DNA of 64,000 nt from Magnetospirillum sp. 15-1 (GTDB lineage: Bacteria > Pseudomonadota > Alphaproteobacteria > Rhodospirillales > Magnetospirillaceae). A program made the position numbers and the translations under genes. Position 1 is the first letter of the stretch; each line of letters opens with the position of its first letter. Positions 20,439-29,178 of the stretch are shown here, piece by piece. The DNA is taken from the NCBI RefSeq assembly GCF_900184795.1, contig NZ_FXXN01000028.1, forward strand, positions 868,844 through 932,843. The letters run 5' to 3'. The notes under the pieces are model-generated. The model did no database searches. It was not told the origin of the DNA and was given only the letters and a program-made list of their open reading frames with translations.

Positions 20439-20618
20439 TCAGCCGCCGTCGATGGCGACGCAATTGGTGCGTCCCTGCATGGCGCAGTCCTGAAGCCGTC
20501 CAAGCTCTCTCAGCTTATGGGCCAGCAGCAATCCCGCCACCACCAGGATCGCGGCGATGGCGAGGCCGGTCAGGGCCGAGGCGCGTGACGGGGGCGTATG
20601 GTCGTTGTCCGTGGTCAT
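20439..20618 (-). CDS. Small single-span membrane protein
   Basis: 59 aa from ATG 20618 (a TTG at 20630 is possible). Polar N-terminus, one membrane helix (LTGLAIAAILVVAGLLLAHK), then a short tail with two cysteines. Tail to tail with the RND gene. Family not recognised; no strong ribosome site, so moderate confidence. Confidence 0.5.
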   Translation of the reverse strand: MTTDNDHTPPSRASALTGLAIAAILVVAGLLLAHKLRELGRLQDCAMQGRTNCVAIDGG

Positions 20619-20628
20619 GGCCGGTTTC

Positions 20629-20651
20629 AATATCCCGAACTCGGGAATATT
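20629..20651. promoter_or_regulatory. Imperfect dyad upstream of the small membrane protein
   Basis: Arms AATATCCCGA and TCGGGAATATT are near-perfect inverted repeats (one extra base) around a short centre, about 11-33 bp upstream of the minus-strand ATG at 20618. A possible operator; the regulator is unknown. Confidence 0.35.
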
Positions 20652-20782
20652 GCCAGTTCCCGCGTGATCCGCGGCGGCCCCTCTTGCCGCCCAATAAATC
20701 TATAAAAATAGTAGAAATAAGATTGATTCCGTGCCCATGGCTGTCTAATATGGTTTCACCCCAAGCGGCGAGGTGACGCACC

Positions 20783-20986
20783 ATGACCCATTCCCTCCGC
20801 TCCAAGAAACTCCATGATCCCTGGCGCCACGGCGAGCCCCGGCTGGTCGATGTGATGGAAGACCCCATCATCCATGCCCTGATGGCGCGGGACGGGCTGA
20901 TTCCCGACGAGGTCTGGCCGCTGATGCTGGAGGCGCGCTCGCGCTTGGGAGTCCGTCTTTGCCGGGTGATGGCCGTGGCGGCGTGA
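20783..20986 (+). CDS. Small hypothetical protein
   Basis: 67 aa, ATG 20783 with GAGGTGA upstream and an AT-rich promoter-like stretch at 20695-20760. Soluble, charged, rich in R, L and M (DPIIHALMARDGLIP). Not recognised; no membrane segment. Confidence 0.5.
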   Translation: MTHSLRSKKLHDPWRHGEPRLVDVMEDPIIHALMARDGLIPDEVWPLMLEARSRLGVRLCRVMAVAA

Positions 20987-21041
20987 TCATCTCGCGGAAA
21001 ATCCGATCTTTCCCGCCAGTCTATTGATTCGGCGAGGAAGC

Positions 21042-21060
21042 GGGGAGCCTCAGGCTCCCC
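21042..21060 (-). terminator. Hairpin at the end of the encapsulin operon
   Basis: 9-bp perfect stem GGGGAGCCT / AGGCTCCCC with a one-base loop, overlapping the last codon of the cysteine desulfurase gene on the minus strand. Few T residues follow. Confidence 0.5.
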
Positions 21061-22684
21061 GCCCTCCATGTCCCGACTGGAAGCGCCGCAGGGCGTTCAC
21101 CAGGGCGTCCAGATCCTCGAAGGTGTTGTAGAAGGCCAGTGACGGCCGCACCGTCGCCTCCACGCCGAAGCGGCGCAGGATGGGCTGGGCGCAATGGTGG
21201 CCCGAGCGTACGGCGATTCCTTCGGAATTCAGGGCCTTGCCGATATCCTCGGTGCGGCAGCCGTCGATGACGAAGGACAGTACCCCGGCCTTTTCCCTGG
21301 CGGTGCCGATCAGGCGCAGGCCGGGAATGGTCAGCAGCCCCTGGGTGCCGTAATCCAGCAATTGGTGCTCCCAGGCGTCGATGATGTGCAGGCCGATGGC
21401 TTCCACGTAATCGATGGCCGCTCCCAGCCCCACCGCGTCGGCGATGTTGCCGGTTCCAGCCTCGAAACGGGCCGGGGCGGGCTGGAATACCGTCTTTTCG
21501 AAGGTGACGTCGGCGATCATGTTGCCGCCGCCCTGCCAGGGCGGCATCTGGTCCAGCACGGCTTTTCTGCCATACACGGCGCCGATGCCGGTGGGGGCGA
21601 ACACCTTGTGGCCGGAAAAGACATAGAAGTCGCAGCCCAGCGCCTGGACGTCGACGGCCATGTGCGACACCGCCTGAGCGCCATCCACCAGCACGGTGGC
21701 GCCATGGCGATGGGCCATGGCGGTCATCTCGGCGGCCGGCGTAATGGTGCCGAGCGCGTTGGACACCTGGGTCAGCGACACCAGCCGGGTCCTGGGGTTC
21801 AAGAGCTTCTCGTATTCCTCCAGGATGATCTGGCCCGAATCGTCCACCGGGGCGACGCGCAGTTTGGCCCCCACCCTGGCGGCCAGTTGTTGCCAGGGAA
21901 CGATATTGGCGTGGTGCTCCAGCCAGGTGACGACGATCTCGTCACCTTCCCTGACGTTGCGCTCGCCCCAGGCCTTGGCGATCAGATTGATGCCTTCGGT
22001 GGCGCCCCGGACGAAGACGATCTCCTCGGTGGAGCCGGCATTGAGAAAGCGCCGGGTCTTTTCGCGGGCCGCCTCGTAGGCGTCGGTGGAGCGGGCCGCC
22101 AGGGTATGGGCGGCGCGGTGGATGTTGGAATTCTCGAACTCGTAATAGCGTTTCAGGCGCTCGATCACCTGGCGGGGTTTCTGGGTGGTGGCGGCGTTGT
22201 CGAGCCAGATCAGCGGCTTGCCGTGCACCTGCTGGTTCAAGATGGGAAAATCGCGCCTGACCGTGTGAGCGTCGAAGGCGCCGCCATGGGCGCCGGTGCC
22301 CCTGAGATCGGGGATCAGCTCCGGGCGCAGTTCGATGGCCAGGAGAGGTGAAGCCGGCAATGAAGGATCGGGGGGCAAGGGCGGCGGAGCCGGTTCCACC
22401 CCGTGCTCCGGCGGCACCAGCCGGACGATGCCGCCCAGCAGGTTGGCGACGTTGCCAAAATCCACTTCGGCCGGCGCCTCGACCGGCGGTAGCGAAGGCG
22501 GCGCCACGCCGATGGAGGGCTGCGAGTGGCCGGGCTGGGTGTTGAAGAGGGCGTTGGCCATCTGGGCGATCAGCCGGGCGTCGGGCGCGCCGGCGGAGCC
22601 TGTCGCCGGCTCGTCCCAGTCCCCGGCGGGCGGCGCCGCCGGGGTGGGAGAAGACGGCAGATCGAGGGAGAGCGGCTGGGTCAT
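21050..22684 (-). CDS. Family 2A encapsulin cargo cysteine desulfurase (SufS-like)
   Basis: 544 aa, start ATG 22684 overlapping the stop of the shell gene (ATGA). Residues about 1-140 are a Pro/Ala/Gly-rich extension absent from ordinary SufS and typical of encapsulin cargo; the rest is a class V PLP enzyme with K360 in FSGHKVFAPTG and catalytic C498 in RSGHHCAQP. It takes sulfur from cysteine. Cargo is packed through the disordered N-terminus, and family 2A compartments are reported to store elemental sulfur. The frame is open far upstream because of GC content, but the start is fixed by overlap and homology. Confidence 0.93.
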   Translation of the reverse strand: MTQPLSLDLPSSPTPAAPPAGDWDEPATGSAGAPDARLIAQMANALFNTQPGHSQPSIGVAPPSLPPVEAPAEVDFGNVANLLGGIVRLVPPEHGVEPAPPPLPPDPSLPASPLLAIELRPELIPDLRGTGAHGGAFDAHTVRRDFPILNQQVHGKPLIWLDNAATTQKPRQVIERLKRYYEFENSNIHRAAHTLAARSTDAYEAAREKTRRFLNAGSTEEIVFVRGATEGINLIAKAWGERNVREGDEIVVTWLEHHANIVPWQQLAARVGAKLRVAPVDDSGQIILEEYEKLLNPRTRLVSLTQVSNALGTITPAAEMTAMAHRHGATVLVDGAQAVSHMAVDVQALGCDFYVFSGHKVFAPTGIGAVYGRKAVLDQMPPWQGGGNMIADVTFEKTVFQPAPARFEAGTGNIADAVGLGAAIDYVEAIGLHIIDAWEHQLLDYGTQGLLTIPGLRLIGTAREKAGVLSFVIDGCRTEDIGKALNSEGIAVRSGHHCAQPILRRFGVEATVRPSLAFYNTFEDLDALVNALRRFQSGHGGRGA

Positions 22685-23634
22685 GCGAACTTCTTGTCGT
22701 AATCGAAGTAGTGGTCGACCTCGACGTCTTCGAGCACCGCCAGCGCGTCCTCGGTGAGCACGGCGGCCGAGCAATAGAGCGAGATCAGGTACGACGCGAT
22801 GGCCTTGCGGTTGATGCCCATGAAGCGCACCGACAAGGACGGCGCCACCTCGCCGGGAACACCCGGCTGGAACAGGCCGACCACGCCCTGCCTTTTCTCG
22901 CCGGTGCGGACCAGCAGGATGTTGGTCTTGCCGTTTTTCTTGCCCTCGGCGGTGATGGTCAGCTTGTCGCTGGGCACCAAAGGCAGGCCGCGCCAGGTGA
23001 GGAAATTGGTGCCGAAAAGGCTGACGGTGGGCGGCGGCACGCCGCGCTTGGTGCATTCGCGCCCGAACGCCGCGATGGCCTTGGGGTGGGCCAGGAAGAA
23101 GGACGGCTCCTTCCACACCTTGCTGATCAATTCGTCGAGATCGTCGGGGGTGGGGGCGCCCTTGCGGGTCTTGATGCGCTGGCTCTTGGCGGTGTTGGTC
23201 AGCAGGCCGTATTCGGCGTTGTTGATCAGTTCGTATTCCTGCTTCTCCTTCACCTTCTCGATCAACAGGCGCAACTGCTCCTGAATCTGATCGATGGGGT
23301 GGGAATAGAGGTCCGAGACGCGGGTCTGGACATCCAGCACGGTGGTTACCGCGTTCAGCGAGTACTCGCGCGGGTTTTCTTCGTAGGGAACGAAGCTTTC
23401 GGGCAGGTCGGCGTCGTTGCGCGGGCTGCACTTGACGTCGGCGGAGGCCTCGGCGCCGCTTTCCTTGACCCGGTTCAGGCGGTAGATGCCGGCCTCGACC
23501 GGCGTCCAGGGCAGGAACGACACCAGCCATCTGGGGGTGATGCCCGACCACTGGGCGCGGGTCTTGGTGGCGTTGGCAAGCTGGCGGGCCGCCTGCTCGT
23601 TCAGGGTGCGGCGCACCTCGATATCCTCGGACAT
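22681..23634 (-). CDS. Family 2A encapsulin shell protein (SrpI-like)
   Basis: 317 aa, start MSEDIEVRRTLNEQAARQLA at 23634 with AAGGAG upstream. Matches the SrpI / major membrane protein I family, often misnamed a Crp/Fnr regulator, now known as HK97-fold family 2A encapsulin shells. The N-arm, the VLDVQTRVSDLYSHPIDQI segment and the C-terminal VDHYFDYDKKFA are characteristic. No cyclic-nucleotide domain insert is seen, which fits 2A rather than 2B. Lies directly before its cargo gene. Confidence 0.93.
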   Translation of the reverse strand: MSEDIEVRRTLNEQAARQLANATKTRAQWSGITPRWLVSFLPWTPVEAGIYRLNRVKESGAEASADVKCSPRNDADLPESFVPYEENPREYSLNAVTTVLDVQTRVSDLYSHPIDQIQEQLRLLIEKVKEKQEYELINNAEYGLLTNTAKSQRIKTRKGAPTPDDLDELISKVWKEPSFFLAHPKAIAAFGRECTKRGVPPPTVSLFGTNFLTWRGLPLVPSDKLTITAEGKKNGKTNILLVRTGEKRQGVVGLFQPGVPGEVAPSLSVRFMGINRKAIASYLISLYCSAAVLTEDALAVLEDVEVDHYFDYDKKFA

Positions 23635-23657
23635 GCATTCTTCTCCTTGTTGAAAAA

Positions 23658-23993
23658 TCAGTGGGCGGCGACCGATTCCAGCGCCTGCAGCACGGCGGCG
23701 ATGCCGGTGCTGCGGAGCGGCCGGAACGGCTTTTGGAAACGGCGGCACAGGCCTTTGACCTTGCTCTGCGCCTGATGGCTGACGCAGCCCACCGGGAACA
23801 GCACGGCGTCGGCCCGTTCCAGCTGGTTGGCCAGCTTGGTCATGCTTTGCTCGACACCGCCGTCGTGGTGGACGAAGCCGCCGCCGCGCTCCTCGACCAT
23901 GCGGCGCAGATGGGCCACGTGCTGGTGGCGGCCGCCCACGTAGAGGATCAGGCGGCCGGAAAGATCGATGGCATCGGTGGCTGGAGTGCTCAT
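23658..23993 (-). CDS. DUF2325 domain protein
   Basis: 111 aa from ATG 23993. ILYVGGRHQHVAHLRRMVE and the later AVLFPVGCVSHQAQSKVK and CRRFQKPF segments are those of DUF2325, a small Rossmann-like family of unknown function, often near metal or sulfur genes. Lies 23 bp before the shell gene in the same operon. Confidence 0.85.
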   Translation of the reverse strand: MSTPATDAIDLSGRLILYVGGRHQHVAHLRRMVEERGGGFVHHDGGVEQSMTKLANQLERADAVLFPVGCVSHQAQSKVKGLCRRFQKPFRPLRSTGIAAVLQALESVAAH

Positions 23994-24010
23994 GGGTCTG
24001 CTCCTCGCGC

Positions 24011-24880
24011 TCAGATGGAATAGTCGAACGACTCGTAGGACAGCGCCTTCAGGATCTCCTCCTTGGTGCGCAGGGCCTCGGGGTCGTTGGTGGTGCGGAT
24101 GGTGCGGGCCGGGATGCCGGCCACGGTGGAGTGGGGTTCGACGGCCCGCAGCACCACCGAGCCGGCGGCGATGCGGGAGTAGGCGCCGATCTCGATATTG
24201 CCGAGGATCTTGGCTCCGGCGCCGATGATGGCGCCCTGGCGGACCTTGGGGTGACGGTCGCCGCTTTCCTTGCCGGTGCCGCCCAGAGTGACGTTCTGCA
24301 ACAGCGATACGTCGTCGTCGATCACCGCCGTCTCGCCCACCACCAGTCCGGTGGCGTGATCGAGGAAGATGCCCTTGCCGAAGCGGGCCGCCGGATGGAT
24401 GTCGGTCTGGAAGACGTCGGACGAGCGGCTTTGCAGATACAGCGCGACGTCGCGCTCGCCATTGCCCCATAGCCAGTGGGCGAGGCGGTGGGTTTGTACC
24501 GCGTGGAAGCCCTTGAAGTAGAGGAACGGCTCGATAAACCGCCGGGTGGCCGGGTCGCGGTCCAGCACGGCGGCGATGTCGGCCCTGAGCGCCAGGCCAA
24601 GGCCGGGATCGGCCAGGGCGGCGCGGGCGAAGGTCTCGGTCAGCAGGGGCAGCGTCACCACCTCGTTCTTCAGACGTTGCGAGATGCGGAAGAACACCGC
24701 CGCCTCGAACGAGGGCTGCTCCAGGATGCAATCGATGAACAGCCGCCGCAGCATGGGGGCGCGGGCCAGGGCCTCTTCCGCTTCCTTGCGCAATTCCGCC
24801 CAGACGGTGTCGGCAAAACGGCCCAGATCGCTTTCTTGCCGGGCAATCAAGGCCAGATGGCCGTGGGGAGGTCGCGCCAT
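24011..24880 (-). CDS. cysE: Serine O-acetyltransferase
   Basis: 289 aa. N-terminal helical SATase domain, then a left-handed beta-helix with hexapeptide repeats (DIHPAARFGKGIFLDHATG, GAIIGAGAKILGNIEIG) and the catalytic histidines around those segments. Makes O-acetylserine, the precursor of cysteine. It is the first gene of the encapsulin operon, so cysteine synthesis and desulfuration are encoded together. A gene of this type commonly accompanies family 2A encapsulins. Confidence 0.93.
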   Translation of the reverse strand: MARPPHGHLALIARQESDLGRFADTVWAELRKEAEEALARAPMLRRLFIDCILEQPSFEAAVFFRISQRLKNEVVTLPLLTETFARAALADPGLGLALRADIAAVLDRDPATRRFIEPFLYFKGFHAVQTHRLAHWLWGNGERDVALYLQSRSSDVFQTDIHPAARFGKGIFLDHATGLVVGETAVIDDDVSLLQNVTLGGTGKESGDRHPKVRQGAIIGAGAKILGNIEIGAYSRIAAGSVVLRAVEPHSTVAGIPARTIRTTNDPEALRTKEEILKALSYESFDYSI

Positions 24881-24932
24881 GGTGTGTGCCCTTTGGTGTG
24901 GCTGTGTCCTGTCGAAACTCTTACATCATAAA

Positions 24933-24949
24933 TCTACTAGATCAATAGA
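24933..24949. promoter_or_regulatory. 17-bp dyad, site 1
   Basis: TCTACTAGATCAATAGA, an imperfect palindrome 53 bp upstream of the cysE ATG. Shares 15 of 17 bases with the site at 25014. Probably an operator of the encapsulin operon; regulator unknown. Confidence 0.55.
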
Positions 24950-25013
24950 AAAATAGAGCGATACGATCCACAAGCCTCGGGTGGCGGCCTGAGGTGGCGA
25001 TATAAGCATTTTA

Positions 25014-25030
25014 TCTACTAGACTAATAGA
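25014..25030. promoter_or_regulatory. 17-bp dyad, site 2
   Basis: TCTACTAGACTAATAGA, palindromic with arms TCTAcTAG / CTAaTAGA, 81 bp from site 1 and 84 bp upstream of the divergent EAL gene. Confidence 0.55.
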
Positions 25031-25113
25031 TAATGCGAGAGGGAGAATGGTTGTCCGGTACCCGTTTTCCGTGACGGTGGCCGGCTGTGTTGCGTTTGAG
25101 AGGAGAGACCGGA

Positions 25114-25983
25114 ATGACCTTCGTGCGGCACAAGGATGGCTCTGGCATCAAGGTCGAGCAATTGGTCGCTCACTTCGAGGGGAAGGGCGGCGGCTCGTCG
25201 CTTCTGAAGCGGTGCGTCCATTTCGAGGATTGCGGCGCGGTGGGGCGTCATGGCGAACTGCGGCTGCGGTCGGCCTTCCAGCCGCTGTTTCTCGCCGCGA
25301 CCATGGCGGCGGTGGCGCACGAGGCCTTGTTGCGGGTGCACGATGTCAAGATGCGGGCCGTTTCCCCCGAACAGGCCTTCAAGATCCCGAAGACGCCGGA
25401 GCAGATCGTCCATTTCGACCGCCTGTGCCGGACCATCCACGCCATCAATTTCGTGACCCAGGCCCAGCCCGACGCCGTCCTGTATCTGAACGTCGACGGC
25501 CGCCATCTCCTGAACGTTCACAACGGCACTCATGGCAGTTTCTTCGAGACCCTGCTGGGCTATTGCGGCCTGCGGCCGACTCAGGTGGTGCTGGAGATTC
25601 TGGAATCGCGCATCGGCGATCTGGACCGTCTGGTCGAGGCCATTGCCGCCTATCAGCGGCGTGGCTTCCGCGTCGCCATCGACGATTTCGGCTGCCGGCA
25701 CTCCAATTTCGACCGGCTGTGGCGCCTGTCACCCGACATCGTCAAGCTGGACCGCAGCCTGATCGTCCAGTCCACCGTCAACCCACGGGCCCGGCAGATC
25801 CTGCCCAAGCTGGTGGATATCATCCACGATCTGGGGGCGCGGGTGGTGTGCGAGGGGATCGAAACCGTCGGACAGCATGCGCTGGCCGTGAATTCCGGTG
25901 TGGATATGCTGCAAGGTTATCTCTACGCCAAGCCGGCCCCTCACCTGCAATACCGCCCCCAATCCCAGATGGCGGCGTCATGA
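25114..25983 (+). CDS. EAL-domain c-di-GMP phosphodiesterase
   Basis: 289 aa from ATG 25114 (AGGAGAGA upstream). A short N-terminal segment (about 1-65) precedes a single EAL domain: HEALLRVHD, LEILESR, IDDFGC, VKLDRSLI and VCEGIETVG. The metal and general-base positions appear kept, so it is probably active. No membrane segment or sensor domain. Divergent from the encapsulin operon and shares its upstream region with the two 17-bp dyads. Confidence 0.85.
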   Translation: MTFVRHKDGSGIKVEQLVAHFEGKGGGSSLLKRCVHFEDCGAVGRHGELRLRSAFQPLFLAATMAAVAHEALLRVHDVKMRAVSPEQAFKIPKTPEQIVHFDRLCRTIHAINFVTQAQPDAVLYLNVDGRHLLNVHNGTHGSFFETLLGYCGLRPTQVVLEILESRIGDLDRLVEAIAAYQRRGFRVAIDDFGCRHSNFDRLWRLSPDIVKLDRSLIVQSTVNPRARQILPKLVDIIHDLGARVVCEGIETVGQHALAVNSGVDMLQGYLYAKPAPHLQYRPQSQMAAS

Positions 25984-26239
25984 CCGCCTCGACGCTTCGG
26001 GGGAGAGGGGGGGGGCTTATCAATATCCATTAAGTGATAGATACTAGGGTGTGGACGGAAGGGCTGGGCCGTGGATTTATGCGGCGCGACGGCCTTTCAC
26101 ATGGGATTTTCCGGCGAGAATATGTGTCGATTTCCCCTTGCCTGGAATGCCGTCTCGCTATATCCAGGCTGTAATCATATTAGATTGAATACAACGCTCT
26201 GATCAGAGGCTCGCCCATTCGGGCTTTCGGCGCATCCAC
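25984..26239. other. Intergenic region upstream of the TonB receptor
   Basis: 256 bp with AT-rich patches (for example AATCATATTAGATTGAATAC at about 26173) but no gene. No Fur-type box was recognised; the clear signal is the dyad that starts at 26237. Confidence 0.4.
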
Positions 26240-26264
26240 CGTTATATAGATTGACACTATAACG
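26240..26264. promoter_or_regulatory. ModE-box-like site upstream of the TonB receptor
   Basis: CGTTATATA, 7 bp, ACTATAACG: the 9-7-9 layout of molybdate-responsive ModE sites. It lies within a perfect 10-bp inverted repeat, CACCGTTATA (26237-26246) and TATAACGGTG (26258-26267), 27 bp before the ATG at 26292. Confidence 0.7.
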
Positions 26265-26291
26265 GTGGGCGGCGCCGGAGCAGAGGAGCAA

Positions 26292-28340
26292 ATGGAGGAA
26301 GAATTGAAGAGCACGTTCGCCGTCCTGGCCGCCTGCACCGCCCTGGTGCCCGTTTCCACCCTGGCTTCCGAGGTGTTCAGCCTGGGACAGGTCAACGCTT
26401 CCGCCTCGGCGATGGGCAGTACCGCCATGGGCGGCTCGACCGTCACCCAGGACGACATCCAGCAATTCAACCGTGAATCCCTGGACCGCGCCCTCGATCT
26501 GGTTCCCGGCGCCGCCATTTCCTACGGCGGCGTGCGCGGCGAGCGTACCGTCGCCATTCGCGGCTTTGACCGCTGGCGCGTTCCGCTCTACATCGACGGT
26601 ATCCGTGTCTACCTGCCCGCCGACAACCGCATCGACTACAGTCTGTTCGGCACTGCCGATATCGCCGAAATCCAGGTTTCCAAGGGCTTCACCTCGGTGA
26701 TCGACGGTCCCGGCGCCATGGGCGGCTCGGTCAATCTGGTCAGCCGCAAGGTGACCCAGCCGACCGAGCTGGACTTGCGTTTCGGCACGATGATGAACAA
26801 CGGCGGCACCTTCAACGGCTTCCAGGCCGATGCCTTCGGCGGCGCCCGCCTGGGCGACTGGTACGTCCAGGGCTCGGCGTCGGAGAACCTGCGGACCTTC
26901 TTCAGCCTGTCCGACGACTATCGGGCCACCACCATGGAGAACGGCGGCAAGCGCGACCATTCCCGCCGCGAGAACATGAAGGTCAACGTCAAGGTGGGCT
27001 ACGAGCCGTCGCCCTTCGACGAGTACAGCCTGAACATCATCAACCAGACGGGCAGCAAGGAGGTCCCCTTCAACGAGGTTCCCGGCGCCACCGCCCGCAA
27101 CTGGACCTGGCCCGCCTGGGATAAGCAGAGCATCTACTGGATTTCCAAGACCGGCCTGGATGAGAAGGGCTCCTACATCAAGGTCAAGGCCTTCGCCGAC
27201 CGCTTCTTCAACGAGATCGACACCTACGACAACGCCGATTTCACGTCGCTGAGCTCCACCAGCGCCAGCCGCAGCTACTACGAGGATTTCGCCACGGGCG
27301 CGACGGCCGAGGGCGCCTGGGCCATGTTCGACGGCCAGAACGTCTTCAAGACGGCGCTGCACTATCGCCATGACATCCACACCGAGTGGAACGACTATTT
27401 CCGCGGATCGCCTCCCACCGGCGCCACCGAGCCCCACCAGCGGCAACTGGAGGACACCTGGTCGCTGGCGGTCGAGAACACCTTCCATCCCACCAAGGAT
27501 TGGGACGTGGTCCCCGGGGTCAGCTACGATTACCGCCACCTGATCAAGGCGCAGGATTTCATCCTGGGTAATACCGGCGGCACCAATATGTCCAACCGGC
27601 CCTACGCCTATCCGCGCGGCGATGCCCACGCGCTGAACCCGCAACTGGCCGTGGCCTATCGCTACGATGATGCGGGTTCGGTCCATGCCTCGGTGTCGCG
27701 CCGTACCCGCTTTCCCACCCTGTTCGAGCGCTTCAGCACCCGGTTCACCACCTTCCAGAACAATCCCACCCTGCGGCCGGAGAAGTCCAACAACCTGGAG
27801 GCGGGCGTCACGCAGACCATCGGTCACACCAAGCTGGGCGCCAACGTGTTCCAGAGTTGGCTGGAGGACACCATCACCTCGGTTCCCCTCACGACCTCGC
27901 TCAGTCAGAACCAGAACGTCGCCAAGGCCATTCACAAGGGCTTCGAACTGGAGATCAGCCACGCCGTCACCCCGGACCTGGAAATCGGTGCCAATTACGC
28001 CAACCTGCTGCGCACCGTTCCCGACAAATCGACCATCCTGGTCGATACCCCCCGCCACAAGGCCTTCGCCTACGCCAACTGGAAGCCGCTGGACGGATTG
28101 AGCGTGGTGCCCAGCGTCGAGATCGGCGGCGAGCGGCACCTCCAGAAGGCCAATCCCAGCACCATGTATTTCGACGGCGGCGAATACGTGGTGGCCAACC
28201 TCAAGGCGGGCTATCAGTTCACCGAGCAGGTCTACGCCGAGGCCGGCGCCAACAACCTGCTGGACGCCAATTACAAGATTTCCGACGGCTATCACGAGGA
28301 AGGGCGCAACTTCTTCGCCAACCTTCGGCTCAAGTTCTAG
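26292..28340 (+). CDS. TonB-dependent outer-membrane receptor, probably molybdate-regulated
   Basis: 682 aa from ATG 26292 (GAGGAG upstream); a TTG at 26304 with GGAGG before it would give a more classical signal peptide starting with K. Signal sequence FAVLAACTALVPVSTLAS, plug domain (about 45-160, with ERTVAIRGFDRWRVPLYIDG), then a 22-strand-type barrel ending in LRLKF. No siderophore class can be named. The upstream ModE-like box and the tonB and binding-protein genes that follow suggest uptake of a molybdenum form, perhaps chelated (inference). Confidence 0.88.
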   Translation: MEEELKSTFAVLAACTALVPVSTLASEVFSLGQVNASASAMGSTAMGGSTVTQDDIQQFNRESLDRALDLVPGAAISYGGVRGERTVAIRGFDRWRVPLYIDGIRVYLPADNRIDYSLFGTADIAEIQVSKGFTSVIDGPGAMGGSVNLVSRKVTQPTELDLRFGTMMNNGGTFNGFQADAFGGARLGDWYVQGSASENLRTFFSLSDDYRATTMENGGKRDHSRRENMKVNVKVGYEPSPFDEYSLNIINQTGSKEVPFNEVPGATARNWTWPAWDKQSIYWISKTGLDEKGSYIKVKAFADRFFNEIDTYDNADFTSLSSTSASRSYYEDFATGATAEGAWAMFDGQNVFKTALHYRHDIHTEWNDYFRGSPPTGATEPHQRQLEDTWSLAVENTFHPTKDWDVVPGVSYDYRHLIKAQDFILGNTGGTNMSNRPYAYPRGDAHALNPQLAVAYRYDDAGSVHASVSRRTRFPTLFERFSTRFTTFQNNPTLRPEKSNNLEAGVTQTIGHTKLGANVFQSWLEDTITSVPLTTSLSQNQNVAKAIHKGFELEISHAVTPDLEIGANYANLLRTVPDKSTILVDTPRHKAFAYANWKPLDGLSVVPSVEIGGERHLQKANPSTMYFDGGEYVVANLKAGYQFTEQVYAEAGANNLLDANYKISDGYHEEGRNFFANLRLKF

Positions 28341-28349
28341 CCGGCGGTC

Positions 28350-29159
28350 ATGGCGAGGCCGGCGCAATGGCCCGATCGCGAAAATCCCTGGCCGGCCGCG
28401 CTCTCGTTCAGCCTGCACGGGGCGGTGTTGGTGGCGGTGCTGGTCCTGGCCGCGCCGTCGCCCGTTCCGTCTCCTCTGCCTCCGGCGGTCATGGTCGAGT
28501 TGATCGGCATGGCCGGCGGCGGCGGCGCGGCTTCGCCGGCCGGCCGGTCGGCGGGAGGAGAGGCGGGCGAGGTTCTTTCGCCGGTAATTCCGGCCATGGC
28601 GCCCCAGCCGGTGGTACCGGTCGCGGAAGCCGCGGCCGTGCGTCCCGAGCGGACCTCGACCGTTCGACGGCCGAAGCGCCCGCCAGTTCCCCCCTCGCCA
28701 ACCCAGGAGACGTCTTCCGCCGCCAAATCCGTCGCCTCCGAGGCGACAACGGGTGTCACCCCATCGGTGACGGCGGCGGGGGACGGCCAATCGGACGGGG
28801 CCGTGGAAAGTGGAGCCGTGGGAAGCGGCCGGGGCCAGGCTCGGACCGGAGATGGGGCGGGGAGCGCTCCCGATATGGATGCCTATCTGGCGGCCCTGCG
28901 CCGGGCTATCCAGCGCGGCCTGGTCTATCCGGCGGTGGCCCGGCGGCTGGGATTGGCCGGGCTGGTCCGGGTGCGCTTCCAGGTGCTGGCCGACGGCGGG
29001 GTCGATCCGGGCTCGCTGGTGGTAACCGGCGGCAGCGATGACGATATTCTGCGGCGGGGTGCGCTCGACACCATCCGCCGCCTGTCCACGTTTTCCCCAC
29101 CGCCGGTGGGGAGCATCGGCGTCGAGGTGCCGGTGAGTTTCACACTGACCCAACGATAA
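28350..29159 (+). CDS. tonB: TonB energy-transducing protein
   Basis: 269 aa. One N-terminal membrane helix (LSFSLHGAVLVAVLVLAA), a long Pro/Ala/Gly-rich periplasmic spacer (about 45-165) and a C-terminal TonB domain (LVYPAVARRLGLAGLVRVRF through GVEVPVSFTL). No exbB or exbD is nearby, so it must borrow a pair from elsewhere. Nine bp after the receptor; clearly a dedicated TonB. Confidence 0.88.
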   Translation: MARPAQWPDRENPWPAALSFSLHGAVLVAVLVLAAPSPVPSPLPPAVMVELIGMAGGGGAASPAGRSAGGEAGEVLSPVIPAMAPQPVVPVAEAAAVRPERTSTVRRPKRPPVPPSPTQETSSAAKSVASEATTGVTPSVTAAGDGQSDGAVESGAVGSGRGQARTGDGAGSAPDMDAYLAALRRAIQRGLVYPAVARRLGLAGLVRVRFQVLADGGVDPGSLVVTGGSDDDILRRGALDTIRRLSTFSPPPVGSIGVEVPVSFTLTQR

Positions 29160-29178
29160 TCCATACGGGAGTTCCGTC

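Noticed and set aside
20629-20651. Terminator of the RND operon
   Set aside because: It lies about 200 bp after the RND stop, beyond a minus-strand gene, and has no T-run; an operator is more likely.
22681-23634. Crp/Fnr transcription regulator
   Set aside because: The usual automatic label for this family; no HTH or cyclic-nucleotide domain is seen, and it precedes a cargo cysteine desulfurase, so it is an encapsulin shell.
26155-26171. Another ModE half site (CGCTATATC)
   Set aside because: The second half does not match at the 7-bp spacing.
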